DNA of 20,340 nucleotides, from assembly GCA_963830775.1 (NCBI GenBank), contig CAWHNT010000043.1, positions 1 to 20,340 of the forward strand, written 5' to 3'. Position numbers and translations under genes: made by a program. This stretch comes from CAWHNT01 sp963830775. Its GTDB lineage: Bacteria > Pseudomonadota > Alphaproteobacteria > Geminicoccales > Geminicoccaceae. Shown in pieces: positions 1 through 6,605 of the stretch (position 1 is its first letter; each line of letters opens with the position of its first letter). The notes beneath the pieces are model-generated. The model was not told the DNA's origin. It saw nothing but the letters and a program-made list of their open reading frames with translations, and ran no database searches.

Positions 1-79
1 GGGCGAGCATGCTACGTTGCCGGACGAGTTCCACGAACTTCGGATTGCGCCGGATCTGGGCGTAGGACGCTTGTTCCAT
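1..79 (-). CDS. DUF485 membrane protein, N-terminal part (cut by window edge)
   Basis: The leftward reading frame starts at the ATG at 79-77, with a strong GGAGG ribosome site just upstream (about 87-91). The 26 visible residues read MEQASYAQIRRNPKFVELVR and then QRSMLA. This matches the start of DUF485 proteins, whose N-terminus carries an I-R-x-N-P-x-F-x-E-L-V-x-x-R-S pattern before the first of two membrane helices. DUF485 proteins (YjcH type) are small inner-membrane proteins usually encoded directly before the acetate/solute symporter actP. The helices and any actP partner would lie beyond the left edge. The fragment is short, so the family call rests on this one motif. Confidence 0.65.
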   Translation of the reverse strand, partial: MEQASYAQIRRNPKFVELVRQRSMLA

Positions 80-417
80 CGTTTGCCTCCTTGGACGGGC
101 TCGCTTCGATTCGCGAAGCCGATCACATCATAGCCCACGTTCCCTGGATAGGTTCTCGTCTTCGGCGGCGCCCATGCCGGCTGGGCGCCCGCACGAACTC
201 TATCGTTTTTACGAGGTTGATGATGCTTACGATCCAGGCACCACATGCCTGTAAGTTGCGGTAGAAATTCCCAAATCAATTATTGTCAGAACCTTGATAT
301 AAGTGAGATGCGTGATGTCGTGACTATGGATAGAAACCATTGCACTAAACTGCTCCGTGGTACTTGCAGCCTAACTACTGATAGTGATTGATTATTTAAA
401 GCGCCTAGTACCGACTG
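80..417. other. Intergenic stretch, no gene recognised
   Basis: This 338-base gap lies between the divergently placed DUF485 start and the 3' end of the hydrolase remnant. From about 200 onward it is clearly more AT-rich than the rest of the window. I see no convincing reading frame, tRNA or strong terminator. The DUF485 promoter should lie in its left part, but I cannot pick a clear -10/-35 pair. Confidence 0.5.
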
Positions 418-703
418 CTACTTGAGGTGCTCTTCAAGGAACGCTTTCATCTGCTCTACTGCAGCCTCATGCGCAGCTTTGCTGTAGGTCAGGGTTGTGC
501 CGGTGAAAAGGCAAGTCGGAGATTGCGCGTAGGTAAGGTAGACCGGGTCCGCGAAGCGGGGATCTTCGAAGCGGTGCCCGGCACCCGGCAGGATCTCCAT
601 CTTGATCGGGAACGGCCCAGCCGGGATGTCCTGCATTGCGCGCCGGATCCGGGCTGCCGAGAAGCAATCGTCCTTGTCGCCGACCAGGATCAGCAGGGGC
701 GCT
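418..703 (-). pseudogene. Dienelactone hydrolase family protein, 3' remnant cut by IS6 element
   Basis: The leftward frame ending with TAG at 420-418 encodes about 95 residues typical of the C-terminal third of dienelactone-hydrolase (alpha/beta hydrolase) proteins: PAPLLILVGDKDDCFSA, then IKMEILPGAGHRFEDP, then a C-terminal helix ending KAFLEEHLK. In this family the Asp in GDKDD and the His in GAGHRF belong to the Cys/Asp/His catalytic triad. The part with the nucleophile is missing. Upstream the frame runs straight into the terminal inverted repeat of the IS6-family element at 704 and then antisense through its transposase, so the long open frame up to 1242 is an artefact. I did not find the missing N-terminal part beyond the far end of the IS element at 2945, so the event was not a simple insertion or it was followed by rearrangement. 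Confidence 0.7.
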
Positions 704-1249
704 GGCACCGTCAAGTTGGCGCGAGATAGGTTGCCCGCCGGCGGGGAGCCGGCTACCGGCCGGCATGACGCCGCCGACCGCCCTCCTACGCCGGCCACCG
801 GTTCCCGCCCGAGGTCATCAGCCACGCGATCTGGCTCTACTTCCGCTTCCCGCTCAGCCTGCGCATGGTCGAGGAGATGCTGGCCGCCCGCGGCATCATC
901 GTCAGCCATGAGACCGTACGGCAGTGGGCGCTCAAGTTCGGCCAGGCGTTCGCCAACCAGATCCGCCGACGGCTGCCCTGGCCTGGCGACAAGTGGCACC
1001 TCGATGAGGTCGTGATCACCATCGCCGGCAAGAAGCACTGGCTGTGGCGGGCGGTCGACCAGGACGGCATCGTGCTCGACGTGCTGGTCCAGAGCCGGCG
1101 CGACAAGCAGGCGGCCAAGCGCCTGCTGCGCAAGCTCCTGAAGAGACAGAGGCGGCCGCCGCGCGTGCTGATCACGGACAAGCTGGCGAGCTATCCCGCG
1201 GCGAAGAAGGAGCTGATGCCTGGGGTCGAGCACCGCCGGCATAAGGGTC

Positions 1250-2649
1250 GGCCGTGTCCCGCCCCGTGGTGTAGGAGGCCGCGCGCGGAGCCTTCAGGCG
1301 TAGCGTAGCGCGCGGCCGGTGGCCTGGGCGGCCATCGCCGGTCTTCGGTACAGGTTCGTGTTGCGACACATGAACTGACCGGAGACGACGACGATGACCG
1401 ATGAGAGGATGGCGCTCCTGGAGCTGATCGAGAAGGGCGCCGATGCCGACCTGGTGCGCGAGCTCCTGGCCTTCGCCGCCGAGCGGATGATGGCCATCGA
1501 GGTCCACGAGCTGACGGGGGTGCCCGCCGGCGTGCGCAGCGTCGAGCGCGTGAACCACCGCAATGGCTACCGCGAGCGCGGCTGGGAGACGCGGGTCGGC
1601 CGGATCGACCTCGCGATCCCGAAGCTCCGCAAGGGCTCGTACTTCCCGGCGTTCCTGGAGCCCCGCCGCACGGCAGAGAAGGCGCTGACGGCCGTCATCC
1701 AGGAGGCCTACGTCCACGGTGTCTCGACCCGCGCCGTCGACGACCTGGTCAAGGCGATGGGCGGGACCGGCGTCTCGAAAAGCCAAGTCAGCCGCCTCTG
1801 TGTCGAGATCGACGAGCGGGTCCAGGCGTTCCTGACGCGGCCGATCGAGGGCCACTGGCCGTATCTCTGGATTGACGCGACCTATCTGAAATCGCGCCAG
1901 GGCGGCCGCATCGTCAGTGTCGCCGTGATAGTCGCCGTGGCGGTCAACACCGACGGCCGCCGCGAGGTCCTGGGCGTCGCTACCGGCGCCTCCGAGGCCG
2001 AGGTGTTCTGGACCGAGTTCCTCCGCTCGCTCGCCGATCGAGGTCTCAGGGGCGTCAAGCTCGTCATCGCCGACGACCACAAGGGGCTCAGGGCCGCCGC
2101 TCGGCGTGTCTTCGACGCCGGGATCCAACGGTGCCGCGTGCACTGGACGCGCAACATGCTGGCGCACGCCGCGCCCAAGCAGCGCGCCGCCGTCGCCGCT
2201 ATGATCCGGACCATCTTCGCCCAGGAGACCAAGGCCGAAGCCTACGTCCAATGGGACAAGGTCGCCGACGCGCTCCGTGATAAGCACGAGAAGCTCGGCG
2301 AGCTCATGGACGCCGCCCGCGAGGACGTGCTCACCTACCTCGATTATCCCAAGGACCACTGGGCCCAGATCGCGTCGACGAATCCCCTCGAGCGGCTCAA
2401 CAAGGAGATCAAGCGCAGGGCCGACGTGGTGGGCATCTTCCCCAACGATTCCGCCATCGTTCGCCTCGTCGGCGCCCTCATGCTCGAGCAGTCCGACGAG
2501 TGGGCCGTCAGCCGCCGCTACTTCAGCCTGGAAAGCCTCGCCAAGCTCACCGATACTCAACCCCGTCAGTTCGCCGCCGTGGCCGGCTGACCAACACTCG
2601 GACCTCACCGAGGACCGGCGCTCCTACACCACGCCCGTGGGCACGACCC
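1250..2649 (+). mobile_element. Complete IS256-family insertion sequence
   Basis: A 1400-bp element inserted in the IS6 transposase. It is flanked by direct repeats AAGGGTC at 1243-1249 and 2650-2656. IS256 elements usually duplicate 8-9 bp, so 7 visible bases is slightly short. Imperfect terminal inverted repeats are seen: the left end begins GGCCGTGTCCCGCCCCGTGG and the right end, complemented, begins GGGTCGTGCCCACGGGCGTG. Both run into GTGGTGTAGGAG. The single internal gene is an intact IS256 transposase. Because the host frame is conserved on both sides, the insertion is younger than the IS6 element. Confidence 0.88.
1394..2590 (+). CDS. IS256-family transposase (Mutator-like)
   Basis: This is a 398-residue intact transposase, the usual length for the family, starting at ATG 1394 behind GGAG about 9 bases upstream. 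The DDE triad is readable: Asp161 in LWIDATYLK, Asp227 in VIADDHKGL, and Glu333 in NPLERLNKEIKRR. The family's C-x2-H motif is present at Cys247/His250 in CRVHWTRNML. The N-terminal half carries the DNA-binding region with the NHRNGYRERGWETRVGRIDL block. It should cut and rejoin the ends of its own element through a circular intermediate, as known for IS256 relatives. No frameshift is visible, which contrasts with most mobile genes in this window, so the element could still be active. Confidence 0.93.
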   Translation: MTDERMALLELIEKGADADLVRELLAFAAERMMAIEVHELTGVPAGVRSVERVNHRNGYRERGWETRVGRIDLAIPKLRKGSYFPAFLEPRRTAEKALTAVIQEAYVHGVSTRAVDDLVKAMGGTGVSKSQVSRLCVEIDERVQAFLTRPIEGHWPYLWIDATYLKSRQGGRIVSVAVIVAVAVNTDGRREVLGVATGASEAEVFWTEFLRSLADRGLRGVKLVIADDHKGLRAAARRVFDAGIQRCRVHWTRNMLAHAAPKQRAAVAAMIRTIFAQETKAEAYVQWDKVADALRDKHEKLGELMDAAREDVLTYLDYPKDHWAQIASTNPLERLNKEIKRRADVVGIFPNDSAIVRLVGALMLEQSDEWAVSRRYFSLESLAKLTDTQPRQFAAVAG

Positions 2650-2945
2650 AAGGGTCTGAACAACCGAGCCAAGAATTCGCACCAGCCGACCCGACGGCGC
2701 GAACGGCAGATGAAGCGCTTCAAGTCGCCCGGCCAGGCGCAGCGGTTTCTCTCGGCTCATGATCAGATCAACAACCTCTTCCACCTCCGCCGAGATCACG
2801 TCACCGCCACCCAATACCGAGTTGCACGTGCTCAAAGCTTCGCAATCTGGGCCGAGGTCATTGGCGCCGACGCTGCCGCATGAGCCCGCAGCGCCGATGA
2901 GCTACGGCGCTTCTCTGCCATCACCAACATCAACTTGACGGTGCC

Positions 2946-3162
2946 CGCGCGGGTATGCGTGACCCGCCACGGCCTATGTCCCATCGGCCCTGTCCGCGCC
3001 GGCGACCCCTGCAGCTGCCCGGATCCCTTGCACGGCAGCGTGTCCGGCCACGTCGAGCCAGTCGGCGGTCCGCTCGCCTATCCCCACTCGCGCAACTGGC
3101 CGAGCGAGGAGGAGGGGCGGAGGATCCTCTCTTCGGCCCTTGAGCCAGGACGGCCGCGATCG
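2946..3162 (+). other. Possible small coding remnant next to IS6 element #1
   Basis: Directly right of the IS6 end a rightward frame reads VCVTRHGLCPIGPVRAGDPC, then SCPDPLHGSVSGHVEPVGGP. The cysteine spacing and ordered composition look more like protein than the other frames here. There is no start codon of its own outside the IS end, and the frame continues open to 3429 antisense to the next gene. It may be the trimmed 5' part of a small hypothetical gene. I do not recognise a family. Confidence 0.22.
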
Positions 3163-3411
3163 TCATCCCTCGTCGAGCGGCGGCTCGCCCGAGCGCAGGA
3201 ACCGCTGCCGCCCGCGGAGCAGGGCAAGGCCACGTTCCGCGAGGCCCAGGCCAGCTCTGGCGGTGCTGGTCTCCTGCCTGGCCGCGGTCAGGCGCTCGAC
3301 AGTCGCGCGATGACCGGCAACGTCGCCCTTGGCGCGCGTCACCAATCCGTCGAGGGCGGCGAGGGCCCGACGTCGGTACCGGGATGGCAAGGTGGGCGTG
3401 AGATGGGGCAT
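3163..3411 (-). CDS. Small helical hypothetical protein (82 aa)
   Basis: The leftward frame starts at ATG 3411-3409, with GGAG about 8 bases upstream, and encodes 82 residues beginning MPHLTPTLPSRYRRRALAAL and ending GEPPLDEG. From about residue 10 to 70 it is rich in Ala, Leu, Arg and Glu without Pro, suggesting one long helix or a coiled-coil hairpin. It has no signal peptide, membrane segment or cysteine. A longer frame in the same register extends upstream to 3558, but that extension is Pro/Arg-rich and lacks a ribosome site, so I take the inner ATG. It is the last of a leftward series with 3574-3852 and 3977-4239. I do not recognise a function; it is coding by composition and ribosome site only. 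Confidence 0.5.
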   Translation of the reverse strand: MPHLTPTLPSRYRRRALAALDGLVTRAKGDVAGHRATVERLTAARQETSTARAGLGLAERGLALLRGRQRFLRSGEPPLDEG

Positions 3412-3573
3412 GGCCGTGCTCCGTGGTAGGACTGGGGCGGTGAGGCCGTGACCGGCTGGGGGAAGTTTTTCCCGGCCCGTGCACCGAGCCGGACGGGCAG
3501 CTGGACGAATCCGGACGGCCGCCTCGCCGGCGGGCTCCGACAGCGGTTGTTGCCGCACAAACCCGATCGCGTG

Positions 3574-3852
3574 TCAGCTGTAGCCCCATGGCTCAAGAAT
3601 GCCGGCCGGGCCCTCGGACCCGTAGCGCGGGTCCTGAATGATCTCGGCCCGAACGGCATCCGGACGGTGCCACAGCGGCGTGGCGATCTTCCTGCCGGGA
3701 GACGACGGGGCCAGCGTGGTATTGAATGCCTGGGAGGCCAGCGAGCGTGCCTCTTCCTCGGAGTCAGCTCGGATGACCGCCACCTCACGGTGGACGCTGG
3801 TCCGCCAGTTCGGATCCTTCGGGTTGACCGGCGTAACGCGGTAAAGCGGCAT
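3574..3852 (-). CDS. Conserved-looking hypothetical protein, MPLYRV type (92 aa)
   Basis: Starts at ATG 3852-3850, with a GGAG about 10 bases upstream. The 92 residues begin MPLYRVTPVNPKDPNWRTSV, continue HREVAVIRADSEEEARSLAS, and end GPAGILEPWGYS. The layout is a short beta strand (LYRV), a second strand (VAVIRAD), an EEEARSLASQAF helix, then Asp/Pro-rich turns. That resembles small alpha/beta proteins seen in other alphaproteobacteria, but I cannot assign a named family. It is soluble, with no signal peptide or membrane segment. It lies 162 bases upstream of the 82-residue gene and downstream of the frameshifted gene at 3977-4239, all leftward, so they may be cotranscribed. The in-frame extension up to 3993 lacks a ribosome site and looks non-coding. 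Confidence 0.6.
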   Translation of the reverse strand: MPLYRVTPVNPKDPNWRTSVHREVAVIRADSEEEARSLASQAFNTTLAPSSPGRKIATPLWHRPDAVRAEIIQDPRYGSEGPAGILEPWGYS

Positions 3853-3976
3853 GGTCGCTCTGCTCCGGCAGTGGCTCGGCCTGTTCACCTCGGCGTCGGC
3901 CACGTTGTCCGGCCGTGCACGCGCCGACAACAGCTCGTCATCCCGAATGCCCCGGATCGAGTTCTTCGCTGGCCCC

Positions 3977-4239
3977 CTAGCCGTCCCTCGCATCCCTTTT
4001 CTCCGCCGCTGCCAGCTCCAGCGGATCGATGGTCACGAGCTGGCCCGAGACCATGTCGCCCGGCCGCGACGGCAGGAAGATCGTGGTGGCGACCCGCCGG
4101 TACACCGGAAAGGACAGGCTCTCGAGCAGCTCCTCGTCCGTCTCGACCGTGTAGGTGCCCGCGGGCTGGACGCCGTCGACCCCGCGCAGCGAAAGGGCCG
4201 GGTGAAGGCGACGGTCCTGCGGCTCGTGCGTAGGGTCAC
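3977..4239 (-). pseudogene. Small hypothetical gene with a one-base frameshift
   Basis: Reading left from GTG 4239-4237, with AGGAG seven bases upstream, gives VTLRTSRRTVAFTRPF. It continues, after a shift at the AAA run 4192-4194, as LRGVDGVQPAGTYTVETDEE, LLESLSFPVYRRVATTIFLP and VSGQLVTIDPLELAAAEKRD, to TAG at 3979-3977. The span is 263 bases, one short of 88 codons, so a single missing base (most simply one T in CCCTTTTCG on the coding strand) explains the break. The second half is strongly protein-like: beta-rich, with a TYTVETDEELL motif. It is probably a functional small gene broken by a recent deletion or a sequencing error. The family is not one I can name. Confidence 0.6.
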
Positions 4240-4300
4240 CCTGCTTCTCCTGGCCAAATGCCGGCCGTCTCGCCCTGCGGGGGCGTGCCGCCGGCCGTGG

Positions 4301-4681
4301 TCACAGCGCCACCAGCTGGTCGGCGCAGAGCCGTGCGGCCGTGGTGGTCGGCTTGGCCTTGTCGGGCATCACGGCCCAACCGCCCTTCTCGATGAACGGG
4401 CCCCGGCCCCAGCTCTGGAGTTCCTTCAGCGCCGCCAGCTGGCCATGCGCGTCTCTTCCGGTCTGGAAGCGATCCACGCAGATGGCTGCCACGATCTCGT
4501 CGCGCCCGCTCGTTGCCGCCGCCGCGGCCATCGCGCGCGCCGTGCCGCCGGTGACCCAGCCGCCCCAGGTGAAGCCGACCACGATCGTCGCGACGACGCA
4601 CGCCGCGCACGACCACAAGAGGTTTGCCTTGGTGGCCTTGTAGCCCGCCCAACGCTGCCCGAGTCGCTGCAACTCCACCAT
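4301..4681 (-). CDS. Single-pass membrane hypothetical protein (126 aa)
   Basis: Starts at ATG 4681-4679 behind an excellent AGGAGG site six bases upstream. A longer in-frame start at 4798 lacks such a site. Residues 1-20 are basic cytoplasmic sequence, about 21-43 form a hydrophobic helix (LLWSCAACVVATIVVGFTWG), and the remainder is soluble with WGGWVTGGTARAMAAAAA, EIVAAICVDRF, LAALKELQSW and FIEKGGWAVMP blocks, ending ARLCADQLVAL. The two Cys in AICVD and RLCAD could pair outside the membrane. This arrangement recurs in alphaproteobacterial hypothetical proteins, but I know no function. The gene is leftward, 61 bases upstream of the frameshifted gene at 3977-4239, and is probably the first gene of that series. 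Confidence 0.68.
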   Translation of the reverse strand: MVELQRLGQRWAGYKATKANLLWSCAACVVATIVVGFTWGGWVTGGTARAMAAAAATSGRDEIVAAICVDRFQTGRDAHGQLAALKELQSWGRGPFIEKGGWAVMPDKAKPTTTAARLCADQLVAL

Positions 4682-5052
4682 GATCGCCTCCTGCCATCCA
4701 CCAGTCGCGCGCGTGCCGGCACCCCGCCTGGGTGCACGTATCGAGCTGCTTCTCTGAAGATGTGTTCTCTTAAATGGAATGGAATCTTGCCCATTCAATC
4801 AGTCTTTTCCCGAGCAGAGAAATAAAGAGCACAATCGGAGATGTGTGATTACTTGGCCGCACGCGTCCATCTCCTCCGCGCCGGGGAGAGGACGGGCAGG
4901 CGCAAAGCCTTGTTCCGTATGGGCCCGTGGCAGCAGGCTGTCCGGATAACCGATGGCTGCCTGGAAATCAGGCCCGAGCTGGAGCCGCTGCGGGCGCCAT
5001 GGCCGGAGGCGGCGCACTGCGGCGATGCCCCTGGACGAGGCGGAGTGGCCGC
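4682..5052. other. Intergenic stretch between membrane gene and Hsp20 operon
   Basis: This 371-base gap has an AT-richer centre (about 4745-4850). On the minus strand a TTGAAT followed 17 bases later by ATTTAA (about 4771-4799) could be a weak promoter for the leftward gene at 4681. The match to TATAAT is poor, so this is tentative. The rightward frame from 4841 has no ribosome site or recognisable motif, and I reject it as a gene. No clear terminator for the Hsp20 operon is visible. Confidence 0.4.
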
Positions 5053-5496
5053 TCAGTCCGCCCGCACCTCGATCCGCTGCAGCTTGGCGGGCCCGGCCTT
5101 GGGCAGCCGCAGGTGCAACACCCCGTTGCGGACCCGCGCCTCGATGCCCGCCGGGTCGACCGCCTCGGACAGCGTGAACGCGCGCTCGTAGTCGCCCGGC
5201 TGGTACTCGAGATAGAGCGGCGCCACCCCTTCCGGCAGCGAGAGGTCGGTGCGGCCGTGGATCCGCAGCACCCGCTGCTCCAGCGTGACCTCGACGCTGT
5301 CCTTGGTCACCCCGGGCATGTCGGCCAGGATCTCGAGCGCGTCGTCGGTCTCGACGATGTCGACGCGGGGCGCGTAGACCGGGCGGTTGCGCGTGCGCTC
5401 GGTGCCCTCGGGCTGCGCCGCCGGCACGCGCTCCGCTTCGGCGGCCTGCTGCTTCCGGCCGCGGGATGTGGACGGCGTCGTGGGAGTGTCGGGCAT
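5053..5496 (-). CDS. Hsp20/alpha-crystallin small heat-shock protein (second gene)
   Basis: Starts at ATG 5496-5494 with GAGG six bases upstream, giving 147 residues. Residues 1-45 form a polar, Thr/Gln/Glu-rich arm, followed by an alpha-crystallin domain that starts at RVDIVETDDALEILADMPGV. The conserved A-D-M-P-G-V strand, the VEVTLEQRVLRIHGR strand pair, the dimer-loop segment YERAFTLSEAVDPAGIEARV, and the signature NGVLHLRLPK (the A-x-x-x-N-G-V-L region) are all present. The end, GPAKLQRIEVRAD, takes the place of the I-x-I tail with IEV. Small heat-shock proteins bind unfolding proteins and hand them to DnaK/ClpB. The gene follows another hsp20 by 55 bases on the same strand and is presumably cotranscribed from the promoter at 6079-6106. 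No defect seen. Confidence 0.93.
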   Translation of the reverse strand: MPDTPTTPSTSRGRKQQAAEAERVPAAQPEGTERTRNRPVYAPRVDIVETDDALEILADMPGVTKDSVEVTLEQRVLRIHGRTDLSLPEGVAPLYLEYQPGDYERAFTLSEAVDPAGIEARVRNGVLHLRLPKAGPAKLQRIEVRAD

Positions 5497-5551
5497 GGCG
5501 ACCTCGGTTCGGCAGGGTGGTGACAATGGGCGCGGACTGCCGTGGTCCGGG

Positions 5552-6007
5552 TCAGCCGCTGACGGCGATGCGGCGCGGCTTGTCCTCGTGCGGGCGCGGC
5601 AGGCTCAGCCGCAGCACGCCGTTCTCCAGCTGCGCCTCGATCCGGTCCGGGTCGATGCGGTAGGGCAGCTGGATGCTGCGGGTGAACGAGCCGCTGCGGC
5701 GCTCGCGGCGGTGGTAGGCCTCCGGCCCCTCCGCGGCCGGGCGGCGGGTCCCGCGCAGGGTCAGCGTGTCCTGGTGCGCCTGGACCTCGAGGTCCTCCTT
5801 CTCGACGCCGGGCAGCTCGGCCACGACCGCGATCCCGTCCTGGCCGGCGTAGACGTTGACCGCCGGGGAGCCGGCGGCCATGGCGGCCTCGCCGGCAGCA
5901 GGCGCAAGGCCATCCATCAGGCGGTCCATCTCGTCCCGGAGCCGGCGCAGCTCGCGGGAGGGGGCAGTGCCCCCGAGAAAGCCGAAGGGATGCAAGGCGG
6001 CGGCCAT
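5552..6007 (-). CDS. Hsp20/alpha-crystallin small heat-shock protein (first gene)
   Basis: Starts at ATG 6007-6005 with GGAGG eight bases upstream, giving 151 residues; the longer in-frame start at 6313 is ignored because it runs antisense through the actP fragment. The N-terminal arm includes FGFLGGTAPSRELRRLRDEM with an amphipathic helix, typical of class A bacterial Hsp20. The alpha-crystallin domain runs from about residue 48 (AVNVYAGQDGIAVVAELPGV) through EDLEVQAHQDTLTLRG and the dimer loop YHRRERRSGSFTRSIQLPYR to the signature LENGVLRLSLPR. The tail PRRIAVSG holds an I-A-V motif. It differs in sequence from its partner at 5053, so the two may form mixed oligomers. A sigma-32-like promoter lies 72 bases upstream of the start codon. 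Confidence 0.94.
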   Translation of the reverse strand: MAAALHPFGFLGGTAPSRELRRLRDEMDRLMDGLAPAAGEAAMAAGSPAVNVYAGQDGIAVVAELPGVEKEDLEVQAHQDTLTLRGTRRPAAEGPEAYHRRERRSGSFTRSIQLPYRIDPDRIEAQLENGVLRLSLPRPHEDKPRRIAVSG

Positions 6008-6078
6008 CGCTTGTTCCTCCCCGTCCAGATCGGCGGCCGCGCCTTCCGGGCCGGCGCGGACACGCTTCCACATGATTA

Positions 6079-6106
6079 AGATGGGGAAGCTGCATGCCGC
6101 TGAAAG
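6079..6106 (-). promoter_or_regulatory. Sigma-32 (RpoH) type heat-shock promoter
   Basis: On the minus strand CTTTCA (6106-6101) is followed by 14 bases and then CCCCATCT (6086-6079). The RpoH consensus is CTTGAA, 11-15 bases, CCCCATNT. The -10 match is perfect and the -35 matches at four of six positions. It points directly at the two hsp20 genes, so heat-shock control is likely. It lies at the junction with the actP remnant, leaving the operon with its promoter but little else upstream. Confidence 0.75.
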
Positions 6107-6334
6107 GGCCTCACCACCAGAGGTGCCCTGATCGGCGGCCTTTTGGGTCTGATCTCGGCCGTGGCCTTGGTGGTCCTCGGCCCGACCGTGTGGGAGAAGG
6201 TGCTGCTCCATCCGGCCGGCTCGGCGCCGTTCCCCTACGAGAACCCGGCACTGTTCTCGATGATCGTCGCCTTCGTCGGCATCTGGCTGTTCTCGGCCCT
6301 CGACCGCAGTCAAACCGCCAAGAGCGAGGCTGAG
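6107..6334 (+). pseudogene. Acetate/solute symporter (ActP-like), C-terminal fragment
   Basis: An open frame after TGA 6101-6103 reads LTTRGALIGGLLGLISAVAL, then VVLGPTVWEKVL, PFPYENPALFSMIVAFVGIW and LFSALDRSQTAKSEAE. This is the typical end of cation/acetate symporters (SSS family, ActP): the last two membrane helices and the start of the cytoplasmic tail, including the conserved GPTVWEKV and YENPALFSM blocks. The first 400 or more residues are absent: upstream is the Hsp20 promoter region. The tail is cut at 6335 by the end of IS6 element #2 and then continues as non-homologous codons. The partial DUF485 gene at the left edge is from the same kind of operon but faces the other way. The fragment cannot function. 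Confidence 0.8.
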
Positions 6335-6342
6335 GGCGCTGT

Positions 6343-6605
6343 TTGCTTATGCGGGCCGAGGGATCAAGCCCTCCGATGATTGCGGCTGAACGGGTGACGG
6401 ACCTGGCCGGCTTCAGTGTTTGCTCCGCGGTCGGCACGCGGCCGCCGCATGATGGCGTTGGAAGCGCCGGCCTCCCGATGTCAAGTACGCGGTCATCTCG
6501 GGTGGAGAGGCCGCAAGAACGCCCACGGGATCACCGTCGCCCCGTCCCGGCCAGGGACGCCGTTCCGCCAGCCGCGGCGGAACTGAATGGCGGCTCGTCA
6601 GCAGC
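6343..6605 (-). ncRNA. Predicted guide (bridge/seek) RNA region of the IS110 element
   Basis: This is the 263-base non-coding 3' flank of the IS110-family transposase. It is rich in dyads. A perfect 7-bp hairpin lies at 6563-6582 (TTCCGCC, 6-base loop, GGCGGAA). A second stem-loop has GGCCTC/GAGGCC outside (6469-6474 with 6507-6512) and CCCGA/TCGGG inside (6474-6478 with 6498-6502), closing a 19-base loop. That loop begins TGTCAAGT (6479-6486), identical to the right half of the interrupted target GGCGCTGTCAAGTTG. GGCGTTG at 6454-6460 and AAGCGCC at 6462-6468 match the left half (GGCGCT) in direct and complementary sense. IS1111 elements are known to make guide RNAs from this position; the exact ends and guides here are inferred. 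Confidence 0.45.

Larger units (their letters stand above)
765..2883 (+). pseudogene. IS6-family transposase, split by IS256 insertion and frameshifted
   Basis: Piece one (from 769) reads YAGHRFPPEVISHAIWLYFR, then helix-turn-helix-like sequence and DDE blocks with WHLDE, RAVDQDG and RVLITDK. It stops at the IS256 junction after EHRRHKG. Piece two (2650-2883) resumes in the matching frame as KGLNNRAKNSHQPTRRRERQ and ends at TGA 2881-2883. Joined, it is about 235 residues, the normal family length. It has three defects. The likely ATG at 765 is one base out of frame, with one extra base near 784-786. The middle is interrupted. The residue that is Glu in the NNRAENSHQPTRRRER block of the second IS6 copy in this window is Lys here (AAG at 2671-2673); this is the expected catalytic Glu. 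The gene cannot make an active enzyme. Confidence 0.8.
704..2945 (+). mobile_element. IS6-family element #1, interrupted by an IS256-family element
   Basis: The ends are a perfect 15-bp terminal inverted repeat: GGCACCGTCAAGTTG at 704-718 and its complement at 2931-2945. Between them lies an IS6-type DDE transposase in two pieces (765-1249 and 2650-2883). The IS256-family insert at 1250-2649 separates the pieces. Removing the insert and one copy of the 7-bp repeat leaves an element of roughly 840 bp, the normal size for IS6. The 8 bases outside each end (ggggcgct and cgcgcggg) do not match, so no IS6 target duplication remains. This suggests recombination after insertion, common for IS6 elements. 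Confidence 0.8.

Noticed and set aside
1172..2608. 478-residue open frame on the minus strand
   Set aside because: It is antisense to the IS256 transposase, with low-complexity Gly/Asp/Leu composition caused by GC-rich codons, no motif and no ribosome site.
4771..4799. TTGAAT-17-ATTTAA as a promoter for the membrane gene
   Set aside because: The -10 part matches TATAAT poorly and the distance to the start is about 90 bases; kept only as a remark.
4841..5191. 116-residue rightward open frame before the Hsp20 operon
   Set aside because: It overlaps the end of hsp20 antisense, has no Shine-Dalgarno and no recognisable sequence.
5387..6079. 230-residue rightward open frame
   Set aside because: It is antisense to the first hsp20 gene; no motif or ribosome site.
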